Assembly: GCA_022577435.1 (NCBI GenBank) | Contig: JAKOON010000111.1 | Location: 22,501 to 86,500, forward strand | From: Embiotoca jacksoni | Lineage: Eukaryota > Chordata > Actinopteri > Embiotocidae | Direction: 5' to 3' | DNA length: 64,000 bases | Shown here: one piece after another, positions 60,001 through 64,000 of the stretch | How the letters are laid out: every line of letters starts with the position of its first letter | Numbering within the stretch: the first letter of the stretch is position 1 | Program-made: the position numbers and the translations under genes | Notes under the pieces: model-generated | Told to the model about the DNA's origin: nothing | Seen by the model: only the letters and a program-made list of their open reading frames with translations | Databases searched by the model: none

Positions 60001-61320
60001 AAAAGTAGGCAGTATATATGGATATTCATAATTTTCAGCTGTGTTCTAATCAGCTGCACCCTGAAATCATGTCGGGGTTAGGGTTAGTTTTCTGATTTGT
60101 GGAGACCCCATCGAACGCAGCATAGTATTAACAATACACAATAATCAAAGGTCATCTTTGTGTTTTTGTCATTTCTCGGGGGGCGGGAGGGGAGGGGTGT
60201 TTTAAATGTGTAAAACCCAAGTGTATATCTGTCGGTCCACGCCGGTCTGATTTAATCATGTCAAAGTTGTCTTTTTTGACTCCATACTGTAACCTACAAA
60301 GTAAAAACTGGTGGATATTCAGCTCCAGATTGTTGTTTATAATCCATCCACACAAGCCATCATTCATCAGAAAGTGTTTTGCATGTGTTCTATAGTTGTG
60401 TAAAAAATCATAGACGGCAAGCAGGCTATCGATATACCTCCTCCACAGGGTCTTGAGCATGAATAATTAATCTGAATTTAATGTTTGAAATTTTGTGTGT
60501 GAGCAGAAAGAGGTGCGAAAGAATCGGGTATCACCTGTACATTTGATTCATATTAAGCTTTATGTGGGTTTGACTGTATAATATTACTGCTCTTAACCTG
60601 CTTTCTTTTTATCGGTTTATCAAAAAGAAACTCGTGTTTTTTTCAGCAGATAACAGTAATGCAGTACAACAAATCAGCCATAGAATTGTGAAATATATTC
60701 TGTGCCCTCGAGATATGGACGATATGCTGGAAAAAGAAAACTCATTGCTCAGGCAGCAAAGGTTTTATTAGTTATTCAACTCTTGGTTGGAACAGGGAAA
60801 ACGGTAAATGCACTGAATATTTATCTTAGTAGGTTTGCCTACAATGCAATTGACAAAGTGTTACATGTATAATGGTTAAAATATTAGAGTAGATATCCAA
60901 TATATCATTGCCATTTGATCTGGGCAAATCATCCAATTTTAAGTATTAACATTACGCTGTGAGAAAGTGATAAACAAAGGACACATTTCGTAATAAAAAT
61001 CCATATGTCAGAAAAAAAACGGAAGACACTCATGCAACCTAACAATGCAACAATCACATAGCTACAATAAGTTTCATGTTTTTTCATGTCTTGGTGTTTT
61101 AAGTGACACTCAGGTCTGGAAATGAAACGTTTCGGGGTTTCTTTTTTTTTCAGTTCAAAAGTTCTATGTCAACACTGTTCCTTTTGATATAATGTGGTTG
61201 CTTTATTCTCAAAGTCAATAAATATTTTAAGAAAACTCGATGCGTTAAATGTTCTTATAAAACTACTGCAGCAGTTTTTGTTTTGGGTGTCGACGGAAAT
61301 GTTGGGTTTGGTGCCACTTT
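60001..61320. other. Spacer between ccnt1 and kansl2
   Basis: No gene. Contains a short GGGTTAGGGTTAG telomere-like piece near 60074 and a G-rich run at 60180-60200. Nothing else is recognised. Confidence 0.45.
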
Positions 61321-61330
61321 GAATGGCAGC

Positions 61331-61375
61331 TGGATTGGCCAATGAACGCGCTTGAAAGGCTGGCGTCTTGACCAA
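61331..61375 (+). promoter_or_regulatory. CCAAT-box cluster of the kansl2 promoter
   Basis: GGATTGGCCAATGAACGCG (an inverted and a direct CCAAT pair) and GACCAATCAACTC lie 120-165 bp upstream of the first donor site. This spacing is typical of NF-Y-driven, TATA-less promoters. Confidence 0.6.
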
Positions 61376-61399
61376 TCAACTCAGAGTAGGCGGGGTTGG

Positions 61400-61495
61400 T
61401 TTGTGTCCGCAGAAGCTGTGGCACTTAACGGAATGCAGGAAAGTCGACGCAGTGTGCTTCGGGAGGTCGAGCTTAGCCGGACGTCTGAGAGGGAG
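61400..61495 (+). other. kansl2 exon 1 (5' UTR, 3' boundary only)
   Basis: Ends at GAGGGAG followed by donor GTAAGCGG at 61496. It has no start codon in frame with the protein. The 5' boundary is estimated from the CCAAT cluster. Confidence 0.55.
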
Positions 61496-61714
61496 GTAAG
61501 CGGTTACGAACAATAAAATGAGGCAATGTTCATGTTCCAACATCAAAGCATTTCTACGGCATGGAGAACCACGGCTGCCTGTGCCTATCGACCGGCAGAG
61601 CTCGTGTTTTAGCTGCAAATTGTAAGAATTAGCGGTGAGCTACTGTTAGCAACGGCTAAACAAAGATGGCGATTCCGTAACGGAAAGAGTGACGCAGCAG
61701 AGAGGCGGGCTTTC

Positions 61715-62103
61715 CGGCGCGAACCCGAACCCGAACCCGGGTTAGAGTCCACGAAGGCGGACAAATGTCCCGGGTTAGAGTCCACGAAGGCGGACAAATG
61801 TCCCGGGTTAGAGTCCGCGAAGGCGGACAAATGTCCCGGGTTAGAGTCCGCGAAGGCGGACAAATGTCCCGGGTTAGAGTCCTCGAAGGCGGACAAATGT
61901 CCCGGGTTAGAGTCCACGAAGGCGGACAAATGTCCCGGGTTAGAGTCCTCGAAGGCGGACAAATGTCCCGGGTTAGAGTCCACGAAGGCGGACAAATGTC
62001 CCGGGTTAGAGTCCACGAAGGCGGACAAATGTCCCGGGTTAGAGTCCGCGAAGGCGGACAAATGTCCCGGGTTAGAGTCCTCGAAGGCGGACAAATGTCC
62101 CGC
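61715..62103 (+). repeat. 33-bp minisatellite in kansl2 intron 1
   Basis: About 11 copies of CGGGTTAGAGTCCNCGAAGG plus CGGACAAATGTCC, where N is A, G or T. It is preceded by four CGAACC-type hexamers. The unit is a multiple of three and lacks stops in several frames on both strands, so long open frames appear (up to 188 codons) that are not genes. Sequence before and after is ordinary intron. Confidence 0.95.
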
Positions 62104-62870
62104 TGTTTCTCTTGCTGTCTAAACACTACCAAACGTGCTCCTTTAGGGGAAAATGATTTATTTATGGAGAAATGTGTTCGTTGTTTATGTGCATAACGTC
62201 TATGAGCTCGTAGTGTGGACATTTAACGAGCCACGTTATTTACTGGGAGGAATAACATCAACGTTTCTTTAAACTGCTGTAAACACGGTGTTTTTACATG
62301 GAGATGCTTGTTCTGGACACCGAGGACACCATCAGTTTAACACCTCTGACCTTTGGACCTAATTCATGACTCCATGTTAATTAAGCCACGTGTATCTGCA
62401 AGGTAAACATGTGAAGCTGACATTTCTTTGTGATGTTCATAGATTTCAGAGGAGCATTGTGAGCTCAGTATAGTCCTGTTCACGTCTATGTGGTGACATT
62501 TATGCTTTTGTATAAAATACCAAAATGCCTGAAAATATGAATGGATTTTAAAATATTTGAGAAGCTTGAATGAGGGAGGTTTTGACATCTGTTTTTTGAC
62601 AATTTTTTTTTTTAATTTCCTGTCCATTGACTTCACAACTATTCACTTCATTTCTACTTCTTTGTATGGCTCTAGCCACCATATTCAGTGTCTCTAAAAA
62701 AACATTTTGTTTATAAAATTCTAGAAAAAGTCCATTATGTTTTCCTGTTTCTTAAAAAAAATTCTGTTTTGTCTGGTCAATAGTAGAATTTGAGAAGCTG
62801 TAACCAGTGATATTTTTGTCTTTAATTAATTAATGGCTTAATAGTTTTTTTTGGCTCAAATGTCTTTCAG

Positions 62871-64000
62871 GTTTGAAATGAACAGGATACGAATCCACGT
62901 TTTGCCCTCGAGCCGGAGCCGGGTGACCCAGACGGCCCGACCCCAGGAGCTCCAGGCCTGCTCCTTCAGCCAGCGGCCGTGCTCGCAGCCCCGACTGGAA
63001 GGCCTGGACTTCTGCATCAAACACGTTCTGGAGGACAAGAATGCGCCGTACAAGCAGTGCAGCTACGTCTCCGCCAAGAACGGCAAGCGCTGCCCCAACG
63101 CTGCCCCGAAGGCCGAGAGGAAAGACGGGTGGGTGGAAGGTGGAGGTCCCGTCTGCTTTAAACAACAGCTCCGTTTGCTGCCGGGCTCGGTGGACGCTCC
63201 CAGAACTATTACACATCCATAACAGGTCTAAGCAGCTTTGTCATCTTTTTTCCCTTCGTCTGTTCTGTAGAGTGACGTTCTGTGCAGAACATGCTCGCAG
63301 GAACGCCATGGCTCTCCGGGCTCAGATGAGAAAGGCTTCATCTGGTCCGTCTCCGGAGGTTCTGTTGTCTCAGCTCAGTGGGTTCAACCGTGCAGAGACA
63401 CACGGCCTGGAAGGAGGGCGCTCTGAAGCCAACCGCGTTCTCGGTAAACAGCACCGACTCTGCTGATGAGATTTCTGTGTTTGTGTGTTGACGGGTGAAT
63501 GTGGGCGTGAAGTTTCTTCTGATGTTAAACGTTTCAACGCTCTCGGTAGACGAGGACAGTCTGAGTGAGGAGGAGCCGGGACCGCTGGTACTGGACCAGA
63601 CGTGGAGAGGAGACCCGGACAGCGAGGCTGACAGCGTTGACAGTGATCACGAGGACCCTCTGAAGTAAGCTCAATTAGCTTTTTAATATAAACTCACAAT
63701 GCCATCTTATAGTATTTATTGATAAATGTCTGGTTGAAGGTTCAGATCTTCATTTATCTGCATTAAAGATGAATTTGACTGCTCGCACCCAAGTTATGTC
63801 AATAAACTAAGCTAGCTGTGTAGTGGAGCGGTGCGACTATAGAAAACAGAGACGACAGGCTTTATTGTCGCGAAATCTAAGCCTCCAACAACTAGAATGC
63901 TTAGTGGTCTTTTTGTTCTTCGGGTAGATATGGTCCTAAAACAATATCACCATATTTCAGGGTATTTGTGCGATAAACCGCAAAGTGATAACAATAAAAC
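62871..64000 (+). CDS. kansl2: KAT8 regulatory NSL complex subunit 2 (Kansl2), 5' part
   Basis: Kansl2 is a subunit of the nuclear NSL complex, which holds the histone H4 acetyltransferase KAT8/MOF. The start ATG is 62878, in exon 2 (acceptor CTTTCAG before 62871). Coding parts are 62878-63128, 63271-63443 and 63550-63664: 179 codons plus two bases, ending at donor GTAAGC. The window ends within the next intron. The protein starts MNRIRIHVLPSSRSR and has Cys/His-rich zinc-type segments (CSFSQRPCSQPRLEGLDFCI; CSYVSAKNGKRCPNAAPK; FCAEHARRNA), then an acidic stretch with DQTWRGDPDSEADS. These match vertebrate KANSL2 closely. It follows ccnt1 on the same strand, the order I recall in human. Confidence 0.95.

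Noticed and set aside
61656..62222. Long open frames (143-188 codons) on both strands with 11-residue repeats
   Set aside because: They come from a 33-bp stop-free tandem array in an intron. No splice, promoter or similarity support.

Overview
The window is nuclear DNA from a ray-finned fish, most likely a percomorph teleost. The evidence is split vertebrate genes with GT-AG introns, a vertebrate gene set (alpha-tubulins, pmel, sarnp, ccnt1, kansl2), and dense teleost-type interspersed repeats (L2-, L1- and Tc1/mariner-class elements, short dispersed repeats and many microsatellites). There is no bacterial-style operon, CRISPR array or prophage.

Layout. 1-4.6 kb: repeat-rich flank with a 1.1-kb dispersed repeat (repeat B), a Penelope-like/hammerhead-like segment, a tandem array, interstitial telomeric repeat and a hAT-like end. 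5-8.2 kb (minus), 9.9-12.5 kb (minus) and 18.8-21.8 kb (plus): three intact four-exon alpha-tubulin genes, each 451 codons. Their exons 2-4 are nearly identical, but their first introns and promoters are unrelated. A decayed tubulin 3' end lies at 9.6-9.75 kb. 12.6-18.6 kb: intergenic DNA with a head-to-head pair of a second dispersed repeat (repeat A), one copy split by repeat B. 22-23.9 kb: L1-like ORF1 relic. 24.2-37.6 kb (minus): pmel, 12 exons, 626 codons, with an L2 LINE in intron 6. 37.7-44.7 kb: transposon graveyard, in which a non-LTR element carrying two minisatellites sits inside a Tc1/mariner relic. 44.8-50.6 kb (plus): sarnp, 11 exons, 211 codons. 52.8-59 kb (plus): ccnt1, 9 exons, 689 codons, with a mariner-like relic in intron 7. 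61.4-64 kb (plus): 5' part of kansl2, cut by the window end, with a 33-bp minisatellite in intron 1.

How the genes relate. They do not form one pathway: tubulins build microtubules, Pmel makes melanosome fibrils, Sarnp acts in mRNA export, Ccnt1 is the cyclin of P-TEFb, and Kansl2 is a subunit of the NSL acetyltransferase complex. From general knowledge, the human counterparts lie on 12q13 (CCNT1, KANSL2 and the TUBA1 cluster in one part, PMEL and SARNP in another), so the window looks like conserved vertebrate synteny compacted in a fish. Exon coordinates were derived by hand from splice sites and reading phase. Every complete gene closes to a whole number of codons.
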